The notes under the pieces: generated by a model
The model's database searches: none
What the model was told of the DNA's origin: nothing
What the model saw: the letters and a program-made list of their open reading frames with translations, nothing else
Shown here: positions 57,129 through 64,000 of the stretch, piece after piece
How the letters are laid out: every line of letters begins with the position of its first letter
Position numbering within the stretch: the stretch's first letter is position 1
Program-made: the position numbers and the translations under genes
Assembly (NCBI GenBank): GCA_964478055.1
Contig: CAYZHV010000001.1
Location: forward strand, 26,765-90,764
Direction: 5' to 3'
Length of the DNA: 64,000 bases
DNA from: CAYZHV01 sp964478055
GTDB taxonomy: Bacteria; Spirochaetota; Spirochaetia; DSM-27196; Alkalispirochaetaceae

Positions 57129-58211
57129 ATGGGACGAAAGTATAACTTCTACGCCGGTCCGGCTATCCTTCCGGAGCCGGTCCTCGAGGAGCTCCAGGCT
57201 GAGATTCGCGACTACCAGGGCACGGGGGTCTCTCTCGTCGAGACGAGTCACCGGAGCAAGGAGTACGACGCCGTCCACAACGACGCCAAAGACACCTTTC
57301 GCTCCCTTCTCTCCGTCCCGGAGAGCCACGAGATTCTCTTTCTCGGGGGCGGCGCGACTATGCAGTTCGGCATGGTGCCGATGAACTTCCTCCAGGGAGG
57401 AAGTTGCGACTTCACTCTTACCGGGGCCTGGGCAAAGAAAGCTCTTTCTGATGCCAAGAAGTTCGGCAACGTGGAGCTCCTCTTTGACGGCAGCGAGAGC
57501 AGTTTCACCACCCTCCCGGATCCGTCGACGCTCCGGCCCCACGCCGATGCTCGATACCTGCACATCACCAGCAACGAGACTATCGGGGGCCTGCAGTGGA
57601 AGAGTTTCCCCGACGCCGGGGATGTCCCCCTGGTCGCCGACATGTCCAGTGACATCATGAGCCGTCCGGTGGACCTCGCCCCCTTCGGTCTGGTCTACGC
57701 CGGAGCGCAGAAGAACCTCGGTCCCGCGGGGGTAACGGTAGTCATTATTCGCAAAGACATGCTCGAGAAGGAGGCGAAGAATCTCCCGGCTTACCTGAGC
57801 TATTCCACCCACGCCGAGAAGAACAGTCTCTACAACACCCCACCGGTCTTTTCCATTTGGGCCCTGAGCCTGGTCCTCCACTGGATAGAGAAGCTCGGCG
57901 GCCTGGAAGCGATCGCCGAGCGAAACAAGATGAAGTCCGCCCTCCTTTATGGCGTGATAGATGAGCTCTCTGATTTCTACAGCTGCCCGGTACAGAAGGA
58001 GTACCGCTCGGATATGAACGTCGTCTTTCGCACCCCTTCAGAGGAGCTGGACAAGAAACTCGTCGCCGGGGCAGAAGAAAAGGGCATGCTCGGCCTCAAA
58101 GGCCATCGAAGCGTCGGCGGGTGCAGGGCCTCGATTTACAACGCCATGCCTCTGGCGGGGGTAGAGACTCTCGCCGGGTACATGCGGGATTTCGCTGAGA
58201 AGAACGGATAG
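57129..58211 (+). CDS. serC: Phosphoserine aminotransferase
   Basis: 360 residues, the normal length. The N terminus YNFYAGPAILPEPVLEE is characteristic, and the PLP lysine is in YAGAQKNLGPAGV near residue 196. Other blocks include VETSHRSKEYD, LFLGGGATMQFGMVPMN and the C-terminal GHRSVGGCRASIYNAMP with its phosphate-binding His-Arg pair. It makes O-phosphoserine from 3-phosphohydroxypyruvate and glutamate, and may also act in pyridoxal phosphate synthesis. It is a single transcription unit with its own promoter and a terminator at 58216-58256. Confidence 0.97.
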   Translation: MGRKYNFYAGPAILPEPVLEELQAEIRDYQGTGVSLVETSHRSKEYDAVHNDAKDTFRSLLSVPESHEILFLGGGATMQFGMVPMNFLQGGSCDFTLTGAWAKKALSDAKKFGNVELLFDGSESSFTTLPDPSTLRPHADARYLHITSNETIGGLQWKSFPDAGDVPLVADMSSDIMSRPVDLAPFGLVYAGAQKNLGPAGVTVVIIRKDMLEKEAKNLPAYLSYSTHAEKNSLYNTPPVFSIWALSLVLHWIEKLGGLEAIAERNKMKSALLYGVIDELSDFYSCPVQKEYRSDMNVVFRTPSEELDKKLVAGAEEKGMLGLKGHRSVGGCRASIYNAMPLAGVETLAGYMRDFAEKNG

Positions 58212-58215
58212 CTCT

Positions 58216-58256
58216 CACCGGCCCGGGCGTTCCATGCTCCGGGCCGGGAGACTTTT
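58216..58256 (+). terminator. Intrinsic terminator after serC
   Basis: Arms CCGGCCCGG (58218-58226) and CCGGGCCGG (58239-58247) are perfect complements with a 12-base loop. They are followed by GAGACTTTTC on the plus strand; the T-run is short. Confidence 0.7.
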
Positions 58257-59614
58257 CAAGTAGCGCCGCGACGCTGTCCGTCGGCGCCCTTTTCGTTGTT
58301 CACCATACGGAGGGGCTGATGGGTCGCCTCGATCACATCTCGCCAGAGAGGTCCTTCGGGCTCCACGAAGTTGCGCTCGGAGACCGCCACCTTGATCGGG
58401 ATGTGAACGAAGGTGTTGTTCACCAGGCTGATGAGGGTCTTGGTCTTTCCCGCCATGGCGGCGTGGACGGCGTTGTTTCCGAGACGGGAGCAGTAAACGG
58501 AGTCCGTCGGTGCCGCCGGGGCGCTCCGGACGATGTAGCTCGGGTCGATGTACTTGAGGTTCAGGGGCCATCCCTGCTCGCTGAAGTGCTTCTCGATTTC
58601 TTTCTTGAGGTAGACACCGATATCGCCGAGCTTCACATTTCCCGAGGCGTCGGTGGTCTTCTCGTTCGACGCCTCGAGGAGATCCTGCCCCGCCCCCTCG
58701 GCGACAATAACGACCGCATGGTTGCGCCGGTCCAGCCGCTTCTTGAGATGGTGGAGTAGGCCGTTCTCGCCGTGGAGCTCAAAGGGCACCTCGGGAATCA
58801 GGACGAAGTTCGCCTCGTGACTGGCAAGGGCCGTATGCGCCGCAATGAATCCCGAGGCGCGCCCCATAACCTTTACCAGCCCCACGCCGTTAATCGCCGA
58901 GTGCGCCTCGGTATGGGCGCTGTAGACCGCCCCGGTTGCCTGGGCCACGGCGGTTTCGAAGCCGAAGGATTTCTGGATGAAGCTCAGGTCGTTGTCGATG
59001 GTTTTCGGGATCCCGATAACTGCGATCTTCAGACCTCTTCGCTCTATCTCCTCGGCGATCTTGAGCGCCCCCTTCTGAGTGCCGTCTCCGCCGATGGTAA
59101 AGAGCATTGTCATGTTGAGCCGCTCGAGGGTGTCGACAATATCCTCCGTGCGATCACCTCCTCCCCGGGAGGAACCGAGGACCGATCCGCCGATCCGATG
59201 AATGTCATCCACCCCGTCCGGATTGAGAGGCATGGTGGCGATATTCTGGTCCGGCAGGAGTCCCTGGTAGCCGAAGCGAATGCCTGAGATGCGCTGCACC
59301 CCGTAGCGGTACCAGAGACAGCGGGTGATCGCCCTAATCACGTCGTTGAGCCCCGGACAGAGACCGCCGCAGGTCACTATCCCGGCGTGGACATGCTGCG
59401 GTGTGAAGTAGATCTGCTCCCGAGGTCCAGCCTTCTCGAGGAGATTTCCTTCTTCGTAACAGTCGCCCTCCTGGTTACTCGCCTCAATGTCAAAAATGAT
59501 CTTCTCATCGTCCCGAACATAGTTGGCCAGGGCGTCGCCCTGCACCCGGGAGTACTGAATGGGAGACGGAACCTTCGGTTCGCCGAGCCTGGGAATCTGA
59601 AAATCGTACCTCAT
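58256..59614 (-). CDS. 6-phosphofructokinase, ATP-type residues in the PPi-enzyme clade
   Basis: 452 residues with a 70-residue N-terminal extension as in the long group X enzymes of spirochaetes, trypanosomes and plants. The nucleotide/phosphate motifs are TIGGDGTQKG with Gly178 and GIPKTIDNDL with Lys204. PPi-dependent enzymes normally have Asp at the first place and Lys at the second; the Gly-Lys combination is that of the ATP-dependent members of this clade, so ATP is the more likely donor. Substrate block MGRASGFIAAH is also present. The gene is convergent with serC and divergent from galE. Confidence 0.9.
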   Translation of the reverse strand: MRYDFQIPRLGEPKVPSPIQYSRVQGDALANYVRDDEKIIFDIEASNQEGDCYEEGNLLEKAGPREQIYFTPQHVHAGIVTCGGLCPGLNDVIRAITRCLWYRYGVQRISGIRFGYQGLLPDQNIATMPLNPDGVDDIHRIGGSVLGSSRGGGDRTEDIVDTLERLNMTMLFTIGGDGTQKGALKIAEEIERRGLKIAVIGIPKTIDNDLSFIQKSFGFETAVAQATGAVYSAHTEAHSAINGVGLVKVMGRASGFIAAHTALASHEANFVLIPEVPFELHGENGLLHHLKKRLDRRNHAVVIVAEGAGQDLLEASNEKTTDASGNVKLGDIGVYLKKEIEKHFSEQGWPLNLKYIDPSYIVRSAPAAPTDSVYCSRLGNNAVHAAMAGKTKTLISLVNNTFVHIPIKVAVSERNFVEPEGPLWRDVIEATHQPLRMVNNEKGADGQRRGAT

Positions 59615-59674
59615 AGGGTAAAGATAGCATGCCCCTTTGCCGGTTGGCCAAGGCCCCCTGTGAGATGGCCTCCA

Positions 59675-59703
59675 TTGACCAACCCGCAGGGGCGATTTAC
59701 TCT
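59675..59703 (+). promoter_or_regulatory. Promoter of galE
   Basis: TTGACC (59675-59680), 17-base spacer, TACTCT (59698-59703). It leaves about 25 bases of leader; only GGGGGCAG resembles a ribosome site before the ATG at 59736. Confidence 0.55.
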
Positions 59704-59735
59704 GCAGCCATACCTACTGACCCGGGGGCAGTACC

Positions 59736-60707
59736 ATGCGCGTTCTAATCGTCGGCGGAGCCGGCTACATCGGGAGTCACGTTGCCAAGGCGTTTATCAG
59801 CCGCGGACATGAGGTTACCGTCTACGACAATCTATCCAGTGGGCTTCGGCAGAACCTTCTCTCGAAGAGCGAGTTCGTCCACGGAGAGATAGCGGACGAA
59901 CTGAAGCTCCGGGATCTCATGGCCACCTCCGGGATCGAGGCGGTAGTGCATCTCGCGGCCTTTAAGGCTGCGGGGGAGTCGATGATCATTCCCGAGAAGT
60001 ACAGCCGCAACAACATCGGCGGAACCGTGGCGCTCCTGAACGCGATGACCTACGCCGGGGTGGGGCGAATCGTCTTTTCCTCTTCCGCGGCGGTCTACGG
60101 TGAGCCGGAGTACCTCCCGGTAGACGAGGCGCATCCCACAAAGCCGGAGAACTTCTACGGCTTCACGAAGCTCGAAATCGAGCGCCTCCTGCACTGGTAC
60201 TCGCAACTGAAAAGTCTGCGATACGCCGCCCTGCGCTACTTCAACGCCGCCGGCTATGATCCGGAAGGGGAGATCACCGGACTGGAGCAGAACCCCGCGA
60301 ACCTCCTGCCGGTTATCATGGAAGTCGCCGTGGGCAAGCGCAAGGAGCTGCAGGTCTTCGGAGATGACTACTCCACCGAGGACGGCACGGGGGTAAGGGA
60401 TTACATTCACGTCACCGATCTCGCCGAAGCCCACGTAACGGCTATGGAGTACATAGACCAAGAGAACGCAGATCTCACGGTCAATCTGGGCAGCGAGAAC
60501 GGAATCTCAGTACAGGAAATGGTGGACGTTGCGCGCCGAGTAACCGGGGAGCCGATCCCCGCGAAGGTGGTTCCTCGTCGCCCCGGAGATCCGGCGCGAC
60601 TTGTCGCCTCCGCGGGTCTCGCGAAAGAGCTCCTCGGCTGGAAGGCGCAATACAGCGACGTGGAAACCCTCATTTCCACGAGCTGGAAGGCGTATCGCCC
60701 GGGCTAA
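59736..60707 (+). CDS. galE: UDP-glucose 4-epimerase
   Basis: 323 residues of an extended short-chain dehydrogenase fold. The NAD-binding motif GGAGYIGSH is at the N terminus. Catalytic residues are the Ser in FSSSAAVYG and the Y-x3-K in FYGFTKLEI, followed by ALRYFNAAGYDP. The C-terminal substrate region has NLGSENGISVQEM and PRRPGDPARLVA. It interconverts UDP-glucose and UDP-galactose for glycan synthesis or galactose use. The 3' end overlaps the small zinc-type gene on the opposite strand by four bases. Confidence 0.95.
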   Translation: MRVLIVGGAGYIGSHVAKAFISRGHEVTVYDNLSSGLRQNLLSKSEFVHGEIADELKLRDLMATSGIEAVVHLAAFKAAGESMIIPEKYSRNNIGGTVALLNAMTYAGVGRIVFSSSAAVYGEPEYLPVDEAHPTKPENFYGFTKLEIERLLHWYSQLKSLRYAALRYFNAAGYDPEGEITGLEQNPANLLPVIMEVAVGKRKELQVFGDDYSTEDGTGVRDYIHVTDLAEAHVTAMEYIDQENADLTVNLGSENGISVQEMVDVARRVTGEPIPAKVVPRRPGDPARLVASAGLAKELLGWKAQYSDVETLISTSWKAYRPG

Positions 60708-60910
60708 GGATCCTTCGTCCGGGGGCGGCGCTTTTCGGGGCGACGCTGATAACTCGGACAGTGGTGTCCGGTGTTTCGAAAGACCACCCGACTCGGGAGC
60801 TCTCTGGACTGTATGCCGAAAACGCGGCAGCCCCGGGGAAAGGTCGGGTTCCAGGTGACGTAGAAGTGGACGCAACTCAGGCAGTCCGGCGGGCGCTCTC
60901 TTTTTTCCAT
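60704..60910 (-). CDS. Small Cys-rich conserved protein (zinc-ribbon-like)
   Basis: 68 residues from the ATG at 60910 (MEKRERPPDC). The core DCLSCVHFYVTW followed by FPRGCRVFGIQSRELPS and FRNTGHHCP forms a C-x2-C, C, C pattern with conserved aromatic residues that I recognise from a widespread family of very small proteins of unknown function. A metal-binding role is likely. The stop codon overlaps that of galE. Because of its size it is easily missed. The open frame continues upstream to a GTG at 60961; the ribosome site is weak for all starts. Confidence 0.7.
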   Translation of the reverse strand: MEKRERPPDCLSCVHFYVTWNPTFPRGCRVFGIQSRELPSRVVFRNTGHHCPSYQRRPEKRRPRTKDP

Positions 60911-61002
60911 ACGCAAGCTCTCGGTATCGACAAAAATCCGCTTTACAACCGTTACCCGCAAGTCTTACGATTAAATCAGGACTAATCAACAGAGAGGGGC
61001 TT

Positions 61003-61764
61003 ATGCAGACACACTACTACCTTTCAGTTTTCCCGATCGAAGCTCTCATCGCCTCACAGCTGGAGCCGGAGCAGTTCGGTCAGTACATGGCGATCGGATC
61101 AAAGAACGGATCCTACGAAATGATCATGTTCTTCGAGGTAGAAGGAGGCTTTGGCGACTACTTCGACTGGGACTACGCCAAAGAGCGGTGCGTCCAGCAC
61201 GAGGGCGGTGAACCGAAGCACTCCGTCTGGATGTCAGTCTATCGTGTCCTCGAGCATGTTCCCGAGGACGCCCTGGGCAATCTCTATCTCACTACCAAGG
61301 ACGGTCGCAGCCTCGCTCTGGAGAAGGGTGAGTACTCCGGGGAGAAGAAAGAGTTCTTTGTCTATCAGGAACTCTGCCCCCTCACTCCGCTGGTGGCAAG
61401 CGTATACGACCCCAAGAAGTTCGCGGCATACATGACGGACCCCACGAACAAGGTGAATGTCCCAAAGGTTGTCTTCGCGGACCTCAAGGTTATCGACTTC
61501 AACAATCCGGAGAACTCCGGGAACATCGGCGGCGCATACGATCGCAATCTCGAGCACCTAAAGGACTGCGTCAAAGACGTCTTGACCAATCCGGAGAAGC
61601 CGAATAAGAACGTGGAGCGCTCCATAGCCTCCTTTTCCTACCAGATTATCGGTCATGGGATCTATGTAGGCACCGGCAGCAAACTGGTGGAATACAAGAT
61701 GCCCAGCGTGGAAGAGATTCGGCAGAACCACTTCCACTGGGGCCGGTCGGCGATGGTTCTCTAG
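61003..61764 (+). CDS. Hypothetical protein, 253 residues
   Basis: No family recognised. The product begins MQTHYYLSVFPIEALIASQLEP and has no signal peptide or membrane helix. It contains several aromatic-rich segments (GDYFDWDYAKERC) and a C terminus NHFHWGRSAMVL. The N-terminal half has a possible alpha/beta fold; four Cys are scattered. GAGAGGGGC precedes the ATG, and codon use is ordinary, so it is a real gene. Upstream sequences TTTACA and TACGAT with an 18-base spacer may be its promoter. A stable hairpin (61801-61826) follows. Function unknown. Confidence 0.75.
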   Translation: MQTHYYLSVFPIEALIASQLEPEQFGQYMAIGSKNGSYEMIMFFEVEGGFGDYFDWDYAKERCVQHEGGEPKHSVWMSVYRVLEHVPEDALGNLYLTTKDGRSLALEKGEYSGEKKEFFVYQELCPLTPLVASVYDPKKFAAYMTDPTNKVNVPKVVFADLKVIDFNNPENSGNIGGAYDRNLEHLKDCVKDVLTNPEKPNKNVERSIASFSYQIIGHGIYVGTGSKLVEYKMPSVEEIRQNHFHWGRSAMVL

Positions 61765-61800
61765 CGGAAGGACCAGACAGCTCAGAACGAATCAATGAAG

Positions 61801-61826
61801 GGATCGGCTCCTCCGGGAGTCGATCC
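61801..61826 (+). terminator. UNCG-type hairpin downstream of the 61003 gene
   Basis: Eleven-base arms (one G-T pair) close a TCCG loop flanked by C and G, a very stable tetraloop. No proper T-run follows, and the next promoter's -35 starts directly at its end, so termination is likely but not certain. Confidence 0.5.
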
Positions 61827-61854
61827 TTGACTTTGTATGGGGGCACCGTATACT
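61827..61854 (+). promoter_or_regulatory. Promoter of Ig-repeat exported protein
   Basis: TTGACT (61827-61832), 16-base spacer, TATACT (61849-61854), the best consensus match in the window. The predicted leader is about six bases with no ribosome site before the ATG at 61868. Confidence 0.65.
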
Positions 61855-61867
61855 GCAACCGACTAGC

Positions 61868-62785
61868 ATGAACCATCACTTTTCTTGGACAGCGAAATTT
61901 GCAGCTCTTGGACTCTTCTTCGTTCTCCTAGTTTCCAGTTTGTCCGCCCAGGAGAGACGGATCTACAGCGCCGACGGCATCGACTACGCCCCAAAAGAGG
62001 CGCAGTTCCTCCTCACCGCCGCGGATCTCACGGAGAACCTCGACTACATCGAGTACAGTATCGATGGCGGCGAGATGATCCGCTACGAAGACCCGATTCG
62101 TATCGAGGAAGAGGGGCGTCACTTTATTACGTACCGTGCGGTGGACATAACCGGCAATGTATCCCGGGAGAAGGTGTACACAGTTGTAATAGACGGCACT
62201 CCACCTTCAATCTCGGCAAGCGCCGTGGGTTCTGCCTACGTGGACGAGGAGGGTTCTGCGTACCTCACCAGCGAGACAGCAGTGATTCTCGAGGCCGCGG
62301 ATCGTCTATCGGGCGTTCGGCGCATCTTTGTGAGCATGGACAACGAGGAGTTTGTGCCCTACACCGGACCCACCCACTTCGAGGAGGAGGGAGAGCACAC
62401 CGGTTACGCCTACGCCGTCGACAACGTCGGTAATCGTACCGAAACTTTTCAAGCCACCGGATTCGTCGACAACACGGCGCCGGCGGTTTCGGTGTTGCCG
62501 AGCCGTCCTTTCCGCACCTTTGGAGGGGAGCGCTACCTCGCCTCGGGAAGCGAGATCCTTGTTCGGGCGAACGACCGGCTCTCGGGTATAGAAACCGTAG
62601 AGGTCTCCGTAAACGGCCGTCCCTTCCAGAGCTACACCGCGCCGATACAGGTCAGCGGCTCCGGTTTCTACTCGATTCGCGGTCGCGCCACCGACCGGGT
62701 GGGAAACACATCCCGAGCCCAGGAGATCAGCTTCTACGTCGGCGTGGAAACTCCTGAGCCGAGCATTCAGCCCTTCGTGGACTGA
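61868..62785 (+). CDS. Exported protein with OmpL47-like/Ig-type repeats
   Basis: 305 residues. A signal peptide (about 1-27, ending SLSAQ) is followed by three repeats of roughly 90 residues. Each has a D(R)LSG(I/V) or equivalent start, a phrase like YSIDGGE or VSVNGRP, an aromatic-Tyr turn, and an ending AVDxxGN. These are the features of OmpL47-type beta-sandwich repeats found in Leptospira and other spirochaetes. Surface attachment or adhesion is plausible. The strong promoter leaves no ribosome site in the leader. It ends 67 bases before hflX. Confidence 0.85.
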   Translation: MNHHFSWTAKFAALGLFFVLLVSSLSAQERRIYSADGIDYAPKEAQFLLTAADLTENLDYIEYSIDGGEMIRYEDPIRIEEEGRHFITYRAVDITGNVSREKVYTVVIDGTPPSISASAVGSAYVDEEGSAYLTSETAVILEAADRLSGVRRIFVSMDNEEFVPYTGPTHFEEEGEHTGYAYAVDNVGNRTETFQATGFVDNTAPAVSVLPSRPFRTFGGERYLASGSEILVRANDRLSGIETVEVSVNGRPFQSYTAPIQVSGSGFYSIRGRATDRVGNTSRAQEISFYVGVETPEPSIQPFVD

Positions 62786-62809
62786 GGGAGAAGAACAGCG
62801 AGGCAGGAC

Positions 62810-62841
62810 GCCGGCGACCCCGTCCGGGGCCCGGCGCCGGC
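62810..62841 (+). other. GC-rich hairpin upstream of hflX
   Basis: GCCGGCG (62810-62816) pairs with CGCCGGC (62835-62841), enclosing CCCC/GGGG around a GTCC loop. It lies 11 bases before the hflX start with no T-run, so it may limit ribosome access or act as a weak terminator. Confidence 0.5.
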
Positions 62842-62852
62842 CCGACTCTACT

Positions 62853-64000
62853 ATGAGCAGCGACAGGACACTTCTGGTTATTCCCAGACATAGCGACGAG
62901 AGCGAGGAGAAAGCCCACGCTTACGGACGAGAGCTGCGACGCCTCTGCAACACCCTCGGCATCGACGTTGCCGAGGAACTCGTGGTCCGGGTTGGCGACA
63001 TTCACCCCGCTTACTACATCGGCCGGGGCAAGGCGGAAGAAATCGCCGCCCGGGTAGAAGAGGAAGAGTACGGTATCGTCGTCTTCGATGTTGATCTGAC
63101 CCCGGCGCAGCAACGCAACTGGGACCGCCTTACAGGCGCAACCACCCTCGATCGGGAGGGTGTGATAATCGACATCTTCGCCGAGCACGCCCAGAGCAAG
63201 GAGTCAGCCTTGCAGGTGGAGCTCGCCCGGCTCGAGTACGCCCTCCCTCGTCTGAGAAACGCTTGGACGCACCTCTCCCGGCAACGGGGCGGGGCGAAAG
63301 GAACCCGAGGCGAGGGCGAGAAGCAGCTCGAGATGGACCGACGCATGGTGGTCGATCGAATCGCCCAGATCCGTCGCGAGCTGCGCTCCCTGGAACAGCA
63401 GCGCCGGACCCGGCGAGATCGACGGCGGTCGGTACCGGTACCCTCGGTGAGCCTGGTGGGCTATACCAACGCCGGCAAGTCTTCTCTGCTCAACGCCCTC
63501 ACCAGAGCCAAGGTCGTGGTCGAGGATCAGCTCTTTGCTACCTTGGACCCCACAACGCGACGGCTGCATCTGCCCAACGGCACCGACTGCCTCCTCACGG
63601 ACACCGTGGGCTTCGTCCGAAAACTCCCACACCATCTGGTGGATGCATTTGCCTCAACTCTGGAGGAGACCCTGGAGGCGGATATCCTGCTCCTGGTGGT
63701 GGACGCCTCGGACCCGGAGCGGGCGGAACACCTCGAAACGACTGAGCAGGTACTGAAGGAACTGGGCGCCGAGGGGAAGCCGCGACTCGTGGTGGTGAAC
63801 AAGGCCGACCGGAAGTACGATCGAGGTAAGCTCCTGGCGGACATTAGCCGGATTGAGCCCTCGGTTCCGGTTCTCTCTACCTCGGCGACCACCGGCGAGG
63901 GTCTGCAGGAGCTGGTCACCGCCGTCCAGACCGCCGTGGACAACCTGATGGCCCCCGGGACCTACCGGTTGCCTCTCGATCGGTATGACCTGGTCGCCCG
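62853..64000 (+). CDS. hflX: GTPase HflX (runs off window)
   Basis: 382 codons are visible; the C terminus lies outside the window. The HflX N-terminal domain has GDIHPAYYIGRGKAEEIA, followed by the family's LDREGVIIDIFAEHAQSKE and LSRQRGGAKGTRGEGEKQLE segments. The G domain has G1 GYTNAGKSSL, G3 DTVGFVRKLP and G4 NKAD, so it is complete. HflX binds the 50S ribosomal subunit and splits stalled ribosomes under stress. The ATG at 62853 has no clear ribosome site and follows a strong hairpin. It lies downstream of the Ig-repeat gene in the same direction. Confidence 0.95.
   Translation, partial: MSSDRTLLVIPRHSDESEEKAHAYGRELRRLCNTLGIDVAEELVVRVGDIHPAYYIGRGKAEEIAARVEEEEYGIVVFDVDLTPAQQRNWDRLTGATTLDREGVIIDIFAEHAQSKESALQVELARLEYALPRLRNAWTHLSRQRGGAKGTRGEGEKQLEMDRRMVVDRIAQIRRELRSLEQQRRTRRDRRRSVPVPSVSLVGYTNAGKSSLLNALTRAKVVVEDQLFATLDPTTRRLHLPNGTDCLLTDTVGFVRKLPHHLVDAFASTLEETLEADILLLVVDASDPERAEHLETTEQVLKELGAEGKPRLVVVNKADRKYDRGKLLADISRIEPSVPVLSTSATTGEGLQELVTAVQTAVDNLMAPGTYRLPLDRYDLVA

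Noticed and set aside
56925..57881. 318-codon minus-strand open frame across the end of pgi and serC
   Set aside because: It crosses the serC promoter and is antisense to two well-identified genes.
1..64000. CRISPR arrays, tRNA or rRNA genes, insertion sequences, phage or defence islands
   Set aside because: No regularly spaced direct repeats, cloverleaf-like sequences, transposase or integrase motifs, or recognised defence genes were seen on either strand.

Overview
The window looks like a chromosome segment of a moderately GC-rich spirochaete, probably a free-living Spirochaeta/Alkalispirochaeta-type organism. The evidence is indirect: exported proteins have short leaders ending in SGQQE- or EGRQE-type sequences, one protein has OmpL47-like repeats, a DUF4914-like ATPase and an ATP-type phosphofructokinase of the PPi-enzyme clade are present, and metabolism is based on sugars and sugar acids. 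No rRNA, tRNA, CRISPR array, phage or insertion sequence was seen. Coding density is high and no gene-free stretch exceeds 300 bases. One assembly gap (33262-33271) lies inside a racemase gene.

Layout. 1-12.5 kb: the 5' part of a chemotaxis receptor gene, a thioredoxin/CcdA fusion, a glutamine amidotransferase, a beta-lactamase-fold lipoprotein, a NTase-TPM pair followed by LemA, a small TTG-start protein, a four-gene GldA/GldF/GldG/DUF4340 ABC operon and an M23 peptidase. 12.5-14.7 kb: a large acyltransferase-like protein fused to a zinc ribbon and membrane domain. 14.8-32.9 kb: a catabolic island for acidic sugars. It holds a tripartite tricarboxylate (TctCBA) transporter with an enolase-superfamily enzyme, a TIM-barrel epimerase and a Gfo/Idh oxidoreductase; a divergent ROK regulator; then a TRAP transporter (dctP-Q-M) with uxaC and uxaE, preceded by a YesMN-type two-component system and a lipoprotein.

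32.9-50 kb: a racemase, a MIP18-like protein, an amidase, an EEP nuclease, a MOP-type membrane protein, a phosphodiesterase, an aldo/keto reductase, and an alanine block (alr; ald plus Na+/alanine symporter; a divergently placed Lrp/AsnC regulator with palindromic candidate operators upstream of ald). These are followed by truC, a class II aldolase with a dead second half, ferredoxin, an outer-membrane-like protein and the DUF4914-like protein. 50-64 kb: central metabolism (malic enzyme-phosphotransacetylase, nucleotidyltransferase, pgi, serC, PFK, galE), several proteins of unknown function, an Ig-repeat exported protein and the 5' part of hflX.

The most interesting sequence-level signal is promoter geometry. 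At least six genes have a good -35/-10 pair whose -10 box ends only 6-9 bases before the start codon, mostly without a Shine-Dalgarno, implying leaderless or near-leaderless mRNAs. Genes inside operons instead have strong AGGAGG-type sites. I did not find a clear new defence or mobile system; the fused acyltransferase, the sugar-acid island and the leaderless promoter class are the best leads.
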